Shown piece after piece: positions 1 through 7,481 of a stretch of DNA of 11,500 bases; position 1 is the stretch's first letter, and every line of letters begins with the position of its first letter. The stretch comes from Chrysomallon squamiferum (taxonomy: Eukaryota; Mollusca; Gastropoda; Neomphalida; Peltospiridae): positions 1,059,137 to 1,070,636 of the forward strand of contig CM022668.1 of NCBI GenBank assembly GCA_012295275.1, written 5' to 3'. The position numbers and the translations under genes were made by a program. The notes under the pieces were generated by a model. It saw only the letters and a program-made list of their open reading frames with translations, searched no databases and had not been told where the DNA came from.

Positions 1-287
1 CCTGATATGAAAGATCTGTCATTCATTGAGAGCAATTGTTGTAAACACAACTAATGATAAGATGCAGTATTATTTAATATGTCATTTGTTTTACAGGTAA
101 TAGCAACAGCAACAGCAGTGCTATAATAGTAGTAGTAAATTGTTTCTCTTAAAAATCCTTTTCATTCTTGATTTCTGTGTTTATCCTGTATTTTGTGTTT
201 TTGGAGATGTTGTCTTTAACTTTGTTAACACAGAGATATTTGCAGTTCACTAAATGAAAATCTGAATATCTGAGATTTATTCTATAG
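1..287 (+). other. PIKFYVE: PIKfyve intron, 3' portion (upstream of exon A)
   Basis: This AT-rich stretch precedes the exon A acceptor. The first 40 bases, up to a possible donor GTAAAC at 41, contain stops in the frame that the phase 2 junction requires. They are therefore not the missing upstream exon. CAG/TAG-like triplets near 105-138 are short and imperfect. Confidence 0.75.
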
Positions 288-367
288 GTTTATCCAGTCT
301 TTAAGCAGATGTAAACCATGGGAAGCCAAAGGAGGAAAATCTGGATCCACATTTTGTAAAACAGATG
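288..367 (+). CDS. PIKFYVE: PIKfyve exon A (start of the kinase domain)
   Basis: The acceptor is TCTATAG ending at 287 and the donor is GTGAG from 368. The first base completes a codon from an upstream exon (phase 2 intron) and the last base starts a codon (phase 1). It encodes FIQSLSRCKPWEAKGGKSG and seven further residues. This matches the human segment FIRSLSRCQPWDAQGGKSG, the glycine-containing N-terminal lobe strand of the PIP-kinase fold. The exon supplying the first two bases of the split codon is not in the window. Confidence 0.95.
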
Positions 368-2956
368 GTGAGATTGTCATGATGAATTTAACAAAACTGA
401 GATTTGAGGTATTTAGTGAATGATAGAAGATACAGTGATTAATTTTGAATTTATTTATTGTGTTACTTTAATTTTTTTTTAAATATTACAAAACATTTAT
501 GTAGAAGCATAGTAACTTCAAAAAAGACAGCTAAAATGCTAACACTGAACAAAAATTTATCTGATTTAAATTTAAAATTCCTGTAGACGGATTAATGATA
601 AATAATAATTTTTGTTTTAGATGATCGATTCATTCTGAAACAAATGTCCAACATGGAAATTGAATCATTTGAGAAGTTTGGCCCTGAGTATTTCAAATAC
701 ATTTCAAAAGCTTACACTGAAAAGGTTAGATATGACTTCATACCTATGTATACACACACATGCACAGAAACATACATACACATAAAACATATGTTTCAAT
801 CAGTCTGTGAAACCAGTCATTATTTGTGAAGTATTCAGCAGTTTCTCGTAAAGCCTGTGATCACTTTTACCAGATTTTATATAAAAAGTTAATCTCAAGT
901 CCTGACATAAATGTTATTTACTTTGAAAACTAATCGAATAATAAAATTATATTTTCTTCTTCTAAGAAACCAACTGCTCTGGCTAAGATCCTTGGGGTTT
1001 ATCGAATTGGATTCCGCAACACACAGACAAACACAGCACTGAAACAAGACTTGCTGGTGATGGAAAATCTTTTCTACAGTAGAAGAATTGCACAGGTTGT
1101 TTTCTGTTGTTGTGTTTTGTGTTTATTTTTATTATGTTTAGATGTTTGTATGTGTGTGTTTTTATCTCTTCTTTTTTTTGTGTGTGTGTATTTGTTAAAC
1201 TTTTAAAATATACTTTTTTAACCATTCTCACTGATATTAAAATTCCACGATATACTTGATTAAATAATCTACATAAAATTATTTTAAAGTGATATATTTT
1301 GAAGCAATAGATAAATGAGATTTAAATAAACTTGTATTCTGATTTTTGGTTAGAATGATTTTGAATATAATAATACTGTGTTTCAGAAATATGATTTAAA
1401 GGGCTCACTGAGAAATCGTCTGATAAACACATCAGGAAAACGTTATGAAGATCTCGTACATCTTGATGAAAATTTGCTGAAATGTATGTCCAGTTATTTA
1501 AATGTATTTGATGAAATTTTCAAAATTATATTTACAATACCATAGATACATTTTTTATATACTTATGTTATTGTATTCTAATTAATATTGATAAAGTATA
1601 TTAATATAACAGTAGTTATAGAAGCAAGGAGTCATTTTTAGAACTATCTCAGTAACAAAATATGGATAATGGATAATAATTTGTGGTTAAATGGAACACA
1701 GAATAGTACATTACTTATTATTGTAACCACAGATACACTTTCATTATTAAACATCAACTCCTGTACAAAATTTACTGCTTTGAAAAAAAAATTCTTTAAA
1801 ACATGTTTATAAATAATAAAAAGTACATATTTTTTAGATTCTTTACAATTCTATAATAAAACCTTATTTCAGTGAGTGTTGATTCACCTCTGTACATGAG
1901 ACCATATTCTAAAACTGTACTAAAAAGTGCCATTGACAGTGACTCAGACTTTCTGTCCTCTAATCTTGTCATGGATTACTCACTGCTTGTAGGACTTGAT
2001 GAAGTGAAGAAGGAACTGGTTGTGGGAATTATTGGTTAGTTTGTCGTTTTTCTGTTTTATCAAATTTCACCGTTTTTGTTCAGCATGCCTTTAATTTCAG
2101 TTAATTTAATAAGTTTATTTTTTTATTATTATAATGTTTTATGTTGAGGCATTTTCTGTTTTTACAGATTACATTCGAACATTCACCTGGGACAAGAAAC
2201 TAGAAATGGTTGTGAAGTCTCAGATTTCTATGATTGGAGGACAAGGTTGTTATTCTGAGATTCATTTTTTAAAATAGAAATAAATATGTTGGTAGAGATT
2301 AATAGGTGCAAATGACAGCTGTATAGATAACTTTACAGAGTTTTATTTGGTCTGGATAAATTGAAAGTACACGATTAGTAATAAGCTGCAATTATTATTA
2401 ATATCTTCTCAAAATTGTTCAGTTCAGTTCTAGTTTTGTTTTTCAGGAAAAATGCCTACTGTTGTTTCTCCTCAGCTGTATCGCAGTCGCTTCCTGGAAG
2501 CAATGGATCGCTATTTCCTTCATGTCCCAGACGAGTGGAGTGGGCTAGAATCAGGTATTTTAACAGAATAATAGTTTTGAACATTTTATTTTATTTTATT
2601 TTACTTTTAAAACATCACTGCATGGTTTTGTCTTCTAATAACATAAGTGACATTACTGAACAATTAATCATTTTACTAATTCTAAGATTTATGAATAAAA
2701 AAATGGTGATAATAATGATACAGAATACAATCAAAGTTAAGACATATTTCAGTTTAATAAGCAATTTGAATTTATATTTTGGTTTGTTTCTATGCTTGGT
2801 TCTTTCTTTATTTATTGATTTGTTTGTTTGTTTACTTGTTTTGTTTGTTTGTCTGTTTATTTATTTATTTATTTATTTATTTTTGTTTTAGATTTATTTC
2901 AGCAGAATGAGAATAAGGAACCAAAAGAAGAACTGGAATTGTCTATGAAAAGTTGA
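288..2956 (+). CDS. PIKFYVE: PIKfyve (1-phosphatidylinositol 3-phosphate 5-kinase), 3' part of gene, eight exons
   Basis: This is the C-terminal catalytic part of PIKfyve/Fab1, which phosphorylates PtdIns3P to PtdIns(3,5)P2 on endosomes and lysosomes. The family works in a complex with Vac14 and Fig4. The coding exons are 288-367, 621-724, 967-1095, 1387-1483, 1873-2034, 2168-2245, 2447-2554 and 2892-2956. They total 823 nt: one base finishing an upstream codon, 273 codons and TGA. All internal junctions are GT-AG and keep frame. In fragment numbering, the ATP-binding lysine is K33 in RFILKQM, the catalytic loop is DLKGSLRNR (107-115), MDYSLLVG is 170-177, and the activation segment starts at IIDYIRTFTWDKKLE (189-203). 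GGQGKMPTVVSP (214-225) follows. The FYVE, DEP and chaperonin-like regions must lie upstream of the window. Identity is read from family motifs recalled, not from a search. Confidence 0.95.
621..724 (+). CDS. PIKFYVE: PIKfyve exon B (ATP-binding lysine)
   Basis: The acceptor is TTTGTTTTAG ending at 620 and the donor is GTTAGA from 725. The exon begins by completing an Asp codon and ends in phase 0. It encodes DDRFILKQM (the first Asp is the split codon), whose Lys is the expected nucleotide-binding lysine of PIP kinases. The helix ESFEKFGPEYFKYI follows, corresponding to SFLDFAPHYFNYI in the human protein. An open frame starting at the ATG at 644 runs on into the intron to 829, but it is only this exon plus read-through. 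Confidence 0.95.
967..1095 (+). CDS. PIKFYVE: PIKfyve exon C
   Basis: The acceptor is CTTCTTCTAAG ending at 966 and the donor is GTTGTT from 1096. The exon has exactly 43 codons with phase 0 at both ends. It encodes KPTALAKILGVYRIGFRN, a variable stretch, then DLLVMENLFYSRRIAQ. The same span in human PIKfyve is also 43 residues. The conserved VMENLF segment is the hinge region linking the two kinase lobes. Confidence 0.95.
1387..1483 (+). CDS. PIKFYVE: PIKfyve exon D (catalytic loop)
   Basis: The acceptor is TGTTTCAG ending at 1386 and the donor is GTATGT from 1484. It encodes KYDLKGSLRNR followed by a variable loop and HLDENLLK. DLKGS is the PIP-kinase catalytic loop signature. The human protein has VF where this one has KY before DLKGS. 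The exon ends with one base of a split Leu codon. Confidence 0.95.
1484..1872 (+). other. PIKFYVE: PIKfyve intron D-E, the longest internal intron but one
   Basis: Its 389 bases start GTATGT and end TTTCAG. The content is AT-rich with A and T runs, and I see no gene or notable repeat. The other introns also hold nothing but simple-sequence tracts: 368-620, 725-966, 1096-1386 with TG-rich stretches, 2035-2167 and 2246-2446. Confidence 0.8.
1873..2034 (+). CDS. PIKFYVE: PIKfyve exon E (MDYSLLVG motif)
   Basis: The acceptor is ACCTTATTTCAG ending at 1872 and the donor is GTTAGT from 2035. It is the longest coding exon in the window (162 nt, phase 1 at both ends). It encodes SPLYMRPYSKTVLKSAIDSD, then DFLSSNLVMDYSLLVG and KKELVVGII. 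The DYSLL core and the following II(D) lead into the metal-binding aspartate of the kinase, which straddles the next intron. The exon aligns without gaps, as far as I can judge by eye, with human PIKfyve from NPLYIRSHSKAVL on. Confidence 0.95.
2168..2245 (+). CDS. PIKFYVE: PIKfyve exon F (activation segment)
   Basis: The acceptor is TTTTTACAG ending at 2167 and the donor is GTTGTT from 2246; both ends are phase 1. It encodes (D)YIRTFTWDKKLEMVVKS, then QISMIGGQ. In PIP kinases the activation segment after the IID motif sets lipid substrate choice, and the WDKKLE stretch is nearly identical to human PIKfyve. The human STGILGG has become SQISMIGG here, one residue longer. Confidence 0.95.
2447..2554 (+). 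CDS. PIKFYVE: PIKfyve exon G (C-terminal lobe end)
   Basis: The acceptor is GTTTTTCAG ending at 2446 and the donor is GTATTT from 2555; both ends are phase 1. It encodes (G)KMPTVVSPQLYRSRFLEAM, then DRYFLHVPDEWSGLES. The human counterpart ends within this region (VPDHWTGLGLNC). Homology with the mammalian protein therefore stops close to the end of this exon. Confidence 0.95.
2583..2603 (+). repeat. short (ATTTT)n tract in the last PIKfyve intron
   Basis: About four tandem ATTTT units lie just inside the intron after exon G. Confidence 0.7.
2817..2884 (+). repeat. (TTTG)n/(TTTA)n microsatellite forming the acceptor pyrimidine tract of exon H
   Basis: TTTG-type units run from about 2820 to 2855. 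About six TTTA units follow at 2856-2880, and the TTTTGTTTTAG acceptor comes directly after. Length change here would alter the pyrimidine tract of the last PIKfyve intron. Confidence 0.85.
2892..2956 (+). CDS. PIKFYVE: PIKfyve terminal coding exon H (acidic C-terminal tail)
   Basis: The acceptor is TTTTGTTTTAG ending at 2891, preceded by a long TTTG/TTTA repeat that serves as the pyrimidine tract. It encodes (D)LFQQNENKEPKEELELSMK and a final Ser, then TGA at 2954-2956. The tail is Glu-rich, with no domain I recognise. It extends about 20 residues past the point where human PIKfyve stops. The alternative is that transcripts read through the exon G donor and terminate in the intron. The clean frame and good acceptor favour the exon. 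Confidence 0.8.
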
Positions 2957-3350
2957 CATAGGTATATAATAATACTAACTGAACCCTAGAAGAGAAAACT
3001 GAATCAGTGTACAACACTGAGTGATACAGAAAGCACAGAATATCTGTAAAATGCAACTGCAGATGAAAATAACATATTCATTGAACAGTAAAATATAAAC
3101 TATATTTTCTGCACTAAACAAAGTTTATGTTATATTGGTGTTTAAACTGTTGTTTACAGATACAGTATTAACTGTGATAAAATTATTTTAAAAACACTTC
3201 TCCAGCAATTATATGGATTGTTTATTTAATCTTTATTATTATAAGTGTTTTTGTGCTGTTCAATTTCAGTGGAGTATGTTACTGAGATTGATAAAAATAA
3301 TATAATCAAATCTAAATGTACACACAATAAAAAAAACAGTTTTATAATTG
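2957..3350 (+). other. PIKFYVE: PIKfyve 3' UTR (inferred)
   Basis: The sequence after the TGA at 2954-2956 has many stops in all frames and is AT-rich. The first canonical AATAAA is at 3326-3331, so the mRNA could end around 3345-3360. Later signals at 3693-3698 and 3882-3887 would give longer forms. The end point is inferred. Confidence 0.5.
3326..3331 (+). promoter_or_regulatory. candidate poly(A) signal AATAAA
   Basis: This is the first canonical hexamer after the PIKfyve stop codon. A T/G-rich stretch (TTGCATTGTGTTGTTACC region, about 3427-3444) lies downstream. In such AT-rich DNA the hexamer also occurs by chance. Confidence 0.45.
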
Positions 3351-3399
3351 AAAACCTTTTGTTATTAAAGTTAATATTTATTTGCTTTACTTATTGTTA

Positions 3400-3882
3400 T
3401 ATTCAGTTTAAAACTAAGAGAGATAAGTTGCATTGTGTTGTTACCAATTTATATTCCTGTTTTAAAATTTGTTCTTGTTACTGCAAAGTCTGTTTAAAAT
3501 TAAGTAATTATAATTATAATTAAAGTTTTAATTCTTATTTATGCAGAATATTTTCAAAATGAAGAGGGCATTTTTTAAATTATTTTTTTTTAAAAGTCAC
3601 TATTGGTTTATAAATCAATTTTAAGTTCAGTCCCTTTAAAATTGACTAAATTTACTGCACTATATTGCTTTAAAAAAAAAATTGAATACATAAATAAAAT
3701 TATTTTTAAGGATTTCTTTTTTTCTTTTTTTTTAATACATTCAGCTTCGTTAATTAAAAAAAAAAAAAAAAATCTTGTTCAGACATCCTTTCTATTACAT
3801 TGCAATCTATTTAATACACCATCTGTTTAAAACCAGTTTTTAAATACTCCTGTCCTCACAATCTTTTCACTGAACAGACTGA
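3400..3882. other. AT-rich sequence without a recognisable gene
   Basis: Homopolymer runs are frequent, including A17 at 3756-3772. The open frames here (3245-3523 and 3603-3830) are Lys/Phe/Ile-rich translations of AT-rich DNA with no domain. Confidence 0.7.
3693..3698 (+). promoter_or_regulatory. alternative poly(A) signal AATAAA
   Basis: A second canonical hexamer, followed by T-rich sequence from 3704 to 3733. It is a possible distal 3' end of PIKfyve transcripts. Confidence 0.25.
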
Positions 3883-3948
3883 ATAAATTTCAGATATGGA
3901 TGATATGGATAAATTTCAGATATGGATGATATGGATAAATTTCAGATA
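3883..3948 (+). repeat. 26-bp tandem repeat, about 2.5 copies
   Basis: The unit starts ATAAATTTCAG at 3883, 3909 and 3935, and two full units read identically through GATATGGATGATATGG. The third copy breaks off after TTTCAGATA. An AATAAA hexamer overlaps the start at 3882-3887. Confidence 0.9.
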
Positions 3949-5012
3949 ATGTCCGTCTGGATGTTTTGTATGATATGTTTAGTTGTATCAAAGTTTTATA
4001 TCTTATTCATACTATCAGCCTTTTGTATAATAATATATTTAAAGTGATTAAAGTTTGACAAAAATGGTCAGTGATACTGTTAATTAGAAACAGTCTCTCG
4101 AATTCAAATTTTAAAAAGTCAGTTTGTAAATTGTTTTAGAATTCATTCCTTTATTTATTTTAATTGAAAAGAATTGTATTCCACATATAATTTTACACAC
4201 ATTTTTATATTTTTTAATTAATAAAATTTAATTTTAAATTATGTCATGTATATGTTATTAGTTGGGCAAGGGATTTCTGATATTATCTGCAATGCAATGG
4301 ACTGATACTTCCTTCGTTTCCCAGATGAATGTAGTAATTTTGATATTCATAATCATAGTGAGTTTTAATTTTCTACAAATTGCCACCAATATTGTTTTCA
4401 TAATAAGAAGAAAAGTTACAAGAACGTCAAACATTAATTAACACAATTACGTACCTTTAGGAATTCTATTTTATATAGTATGATGTATTATTAACAAAAG
4501 AAAAAGTTTCAAAGATTAGCACAATTAGCTAACAACAGTGCCTTTTAAAAATTCTGTATTATTATTTTTTTATTACTATAAAATCTAGTTATCCCCCAAA
4601 AATAAAGAAGACACGCTTTGTGGCTACACATTGAAATTAAGTAAATCGTGAATCCCAATGTATCAATGAGTGTTGATGTTAGCTGAAGGAGACATGAGAT
4701 CATTGCCCCTAAATAGCAGCAGATCACGTCAAGGTTTAAATGTACCAGTTAGACGAAGTGAGCAGCAACTCTTCCTAGCATAAAACTAAAAAAAAAAAAA
4801 AAAACTCTGCTCTAAAACCTCCCTAGCAATTATCTATTTATTGGAACATTAGAACATTGATTGGCCAATTTTGGCTTGCTGCATGGTTTGATCATCATTT
4901 GATGATGGCCCACTATTGACAGATGATAGCAAACTGACGGTTTCAGCCTGCTTTGAAAGTCATAATGGATAATATTAAGTTAGAATCATCTAGCCATAAA
5001 TACATTTGGAAA
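3949..5012. other. AT-rich intergenic stretch without a recognisable gene
   Basis: I see no coding exon on either strand. It contains an A17 tract at 4788-4804, which could be the tail of an old retroposed fragment or a chance run. A 16-base palindrome sits at 4891-4906 (ATCATCA-TT-TGATGAT). The open frame on the - strand at 4545-4727 has no recognisable motif. Confidence 0.65.
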
Positions 5013-5115
5013 TTGTTGGCTTAATACCGAACGCATCATCAGCCCACTTGAACATGGCATTTAAAATACCAGTGTTAATTATCTGAAATAAAGGAACAAA
5101 TATTACACTGATAAT
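5013..5115 (+). repeat. dispersed repeat, copy 1
   Basis: The last 36 bases (5080-5115) match 6108-6143 with one mismatch, T5089 against G6117. Upstream similarity continues, with TTGTTGGCTTAAT at 5013 against TTGTTGGCCTAAT at 6071 and a gap in the second copy. This points to two diverged copies of one repeat family in the same orientation. The family is not identified. Confidence 0.7.
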
Positions 5116-5398
5116 ACTAAGATTTTAGAAAATCTAGTGATGTTATGTATCAGTCACTTCTTCGTTGAGGATAATATCAGTTCTGTAGTAGCTTTTCCAG
5201 ATATCGAAAAATAGGTTTATCGTAAAACAAAAAATAAAACAAAAAAAAAGAAAGAAAAAACTAAGCTTATTAAATTTATACATATAAAATGATGTGTTTG
5301 TATAGATAGATCCTTACTATTAGCCAGTGCTATTAGCAAGCGCTTCTTCATATTCTATTTATTTAATTTTTATTCTTTTTACTTTTTATTTTTTAAAA

Positions 5399-5429
5399 CT
5401 TATTTATTTAATTTATTTATTTATTTATT

Positions 5430-5471
<42 letters not shown>
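5399..5471 (+). repeat. compound microsatellite (ATTT)n-(ATT)n
   Basis: TTTA-type units run to about 5440, followed by about eleven ATT units to 5471. The Leu/Ile/Tyr-rich frame across it is a translation of the repeat. Confidence 0.9.
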
Positions 5472-5473
<2 letters not shown>

Positions 5474-5504
5474 TGTTGTTATGTGTATATATTTTTTGTT
5501 TTAG

Positions 5505-5663
5505 AACACCGTCAACATGAAATAGCATTAACAGGTTTCCATACGTTTTCTGACAACTGGCCGACGACAGTCCCACCGTTTTCAGACAACTGGCCGCTGT
5601 TGCCTGTTTGCTGTGCTGATAGTTGTAAGGAAAGGGAAGTCACAGATACTTTCATGTGGGTTT
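5505..5663 (+). other. GC-richer island with exon-like borders and an internal 33-base direct repeat step
   Basis: The segment follows the microsatellite and a T-rich tract ending TTTTGTTTTAG at 5504, a good-looking splice acceptor. A GTAAGG donor-like site starts at 5625. Between them, 120 bases stay open in one frame (2 + 39 codons + 1, so symmetric phase 1). The motif FSDNWP occurs twice, 11 codons apart, because bases 5544-5563 recur at 5577-5596 with one mismatch. A CCADSCKERE-like run follows. I recognise no protein family. It could be an orphan exon or, as likely, a piece of a dispersed repeat. Confidence 0.35.
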
Positions 5664-6070
5664 TATGAACTTGCCTATTTTACTTCTACTTGTGTTGTTA
5701 GCGGGATCATGAACCGTGTAGCTCATACACTAAAACGAGAGAGAACACACGAAGAAACGAAGCAGAACTAACTAATTTAGCTCATCCGTGAATATCCTAC
5801 AATTTAACAATAAATAATTCAATTTCCTTGCAACGTTTTTAACTCCACAGCCGTATTCAATTATAAGAGCAATATAACGCACCACAGACCAGAAGAAAAA
5901 ACTGAAAACCGTTTTCTTTTGATTTGCACACCATATTCTTAAACAAAATTATTTAAAAGTACTTCGTACACGGGTACCCTACTTTTGATTCCAAAGTTAA
6001 AAAAGTTAAAGATATTTGAAAGTAATATTGTGAAAAATACCGAAGTTATATAATAAACATAATAACTATT
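5664..6070. other. intergenic stretch without a recognisable gene
   Basis: Mixed composition with no exon, RNA gene or repeat array that I can support. Confidence 0.6.
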
Positions 6071-6143
6071 TTGTTGGCCTAATGTAATTTGATACAGTGC
6101 ATTATCCTATCTGAAAGAAAGGAACAAATATTACACTGATAAT
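6071..6143 (+). repeat. dispersed repeat, copy 2 (internally shorter)
   Basis: This copy matches 5013-5115 at both ends but lacks about 30 bases in the middle. The core 6108-6143 is 35/36 identical to 5080-5115. The distance between cores is 1028 bases. Confidence 0.7.
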
Positions 6144-6778
6144 CCTTAACTGATATTTAAAAAATAAATACATAGAAACAAAACAGTTATAAAAAAAATT
6201 CATATATATTTACAGAGATATATATGTATCAGTTTAGTTAAAAATATCATACATTACAACTTCCGATATATAATGTTGTGTTGTCATCATCACTAAGTTG
6301 TATGAAGAAGTGAAAGAATAATGAAGTGAGTGAACAAATTTATTAATGATAGAACTGGGCTGAAGAAAAAATAATAAATGAGACACTATTAAAATACGTG
6401 ATCAATACTTTCTCAGACAACTGACAGACATTAAAAACGCGCATAAAAACCAAGTAATGAAATTAGCCGGAAAAATATTATGTCGGATAGCAATTAAAAA
6501 TTTGTTTGAAGTTTCGGCTCTTTATTCTTCGTACATAAGGGAATGGCAGTTATTCTGTATGATTTCACTGTGCAAGGTGCTTTAACGCATAATCGATAGT
6601 TTATTCCGATAGTAAAAATATAATTAATGACAAAGACCAAAACTGAAACTGCCACAAATGTATACATTGCTACACATCAAAAGAATTTCAAATGCAGTTC
6701 ATATTGTTTGTCTTGAGAGCATAACTTTTCGGTTAATTCGCTTAAATTAAGAAACATTATGATCACCATATTACAACT
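6144..6778. other. intergenic stretch without a recognisable gene
   Basis: AT-rich, with a few TATA-type runs around 6202-6230. I see no coding or RNA signal. Confidence 0.6.
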
Positions 6779-6825
6779 ATGCGTTCCCTTTTTTCTTTCT
6801 TTCTTATTTATTTTAAAAACACTTC

Positions 6826-6879
<54 letters not shown>
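6826..6879 (+). repeat. (AAT)18 microsatellite
   Basis: 54 bases of uninterrupted AAT follow a TTTC-rich tract at 6788-6806. It is the complement of the ATT type seen at 5438-5471 and 10671-10755. Confidence 0.95.
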
Positions 6880-6880
<1 letters not shown>

Positions 6881-7110
6881 CTAAAAACAGGAACATCCCA
6901 AGCATCTTTTTTTAGCTGGACAAAATCGAATACTGTTCTTTGTTTCCGTGTCGAGATTTTATCGTCTGCTCGGAGAAAAAGTAATAAAATATAGCTAGAA
7001 TCGGTCGTAAAAAACAGAGCATTGCGTAAAATAAATGCATATCAAAGACTTGCTCAAATGAACTACACTGGTCGATAGTCCGCAACTTAATTTATTCATG
7101 ATTTATACGT

Positions 7111-7230
7111 AGCGTATGAAACGTATTAATACACAGCGTATAATACGTATTAATACAGAGCGTATGATACGTATAAATACACAGCGTATGATACGTATAA
7201 ATACACAGCGTATGATACGTATTAATACGT
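7111..7230 (+). repeat. 24-bp minisatellite, five copies, built from nested palindromes
   Basis: Units begin AGCG at 7111, 7135, 7159, 7183 and 7207, exactly 24 bases apart. Each unit carries CGTAT-n-ATACG, ATACGTAT and GTATTAATAC or single-base variants. These inverted repeats overlap one another. In the last unit ACGTATTAATACGT is a perfect 14-base palindrome. Since 24 is a multiple of three, a frame through the array (from the ATG at 7116) gives an eight-residue repeat RINTQRMI. I take that frame as a by-product and not a gene. Confidence 0.93.
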
Positions 7231-7265
7231 TTCTGTTTCACACTCAGCAAGGAAATATTATTACG

Positions 7266-7478
7266 CTAGTTATGACTTGCAGGTGCGAAAGGAATAGCTC
7301 GATATATTTCGTCGATCCGGTCCACTGAAAATTGATGTTCCGTTGTAGCTGCTAAAATACACCTAAACTGCTTAACTGCATATTTGTCCCTGTTAAATGT
7401 TTTGCACATTTTGTACCTTACGAAAACACAGGATCCTCTAGCAACGATTTCTTCATACACGTAGCGGGAAAATTGCAG
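7266..7478 (-). pseudogene. protein kinase N-lobe-like segment, CAMK / phosphorylase kinase gamma type
   Basis: Read on the - strand from 7478, the frame gives LQFSRYVYEEIVARGSCVFV, then a short link and NRDKYAVKQF, then TTEHQFSVDRIDEIYRAI, with a stop at 7266-7268. The order EI(L/V)(G/A)RG...V..(8-12)...YAVK followed by an acidic S/E-rich helix fits kinase subdomains I-II. It fits the N-terminus of phosphorylase kinase gamma (EILGRGVSSVVRR...EYAVKII) best. The lysine of AVK is kept. The first glycine of the loop is Ala, and a TAA at 7479-7481 stops the frame upstream with no AG acceptor between. No subdomain III-XI exon was found nearby. It may be a relic, a diverged exon, or chance similarity. 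Confidence 0.4.
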
Positions 7479-7481
7479 TTA

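Noticed and set aside
1-40. A possible upstream PIKfyve exon ending at a GTAAAC donor
   Set aside because: The phase 2 junction needed by exon A puts two stops in this stretch, and no residues resemble the family's sequence before FIQSLS.
983-1231. An 82-residue - strand open frame
   Set aside because: It is antisense to PIKfyve exon C and part of its following intron, with no motif of its own.
2415-2891. A 158-residue + strand open frame
   Set aside because: It reads exon G in the wrong frame and then runs through intron and microsatellite sequence into a Phe/Leu-rich translation.
3756-3772. A17 tract as the tail of a processed pseudogene
   Set aside because: No mRNA-like sequence precedes it and no target-site duplication is visible. 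A-runs are common throughout the window.
3245-3830. Two + strand open frames in the 3' flank
   Set aside because: Both are Lys/Ile/Phe-rich translations of AT-rich DNA without domain features.
7111-7230. CRISPR array
   Set aside because: The 24-base units are contiguous with no spacers, and the setting is an animal genome.
7116-7328. A gene for an octapeptide-repeat protein
   Set aside because: The open frame is a consequence of a repeat period divisible by three. There is no conserved flank, start context or splice structure.
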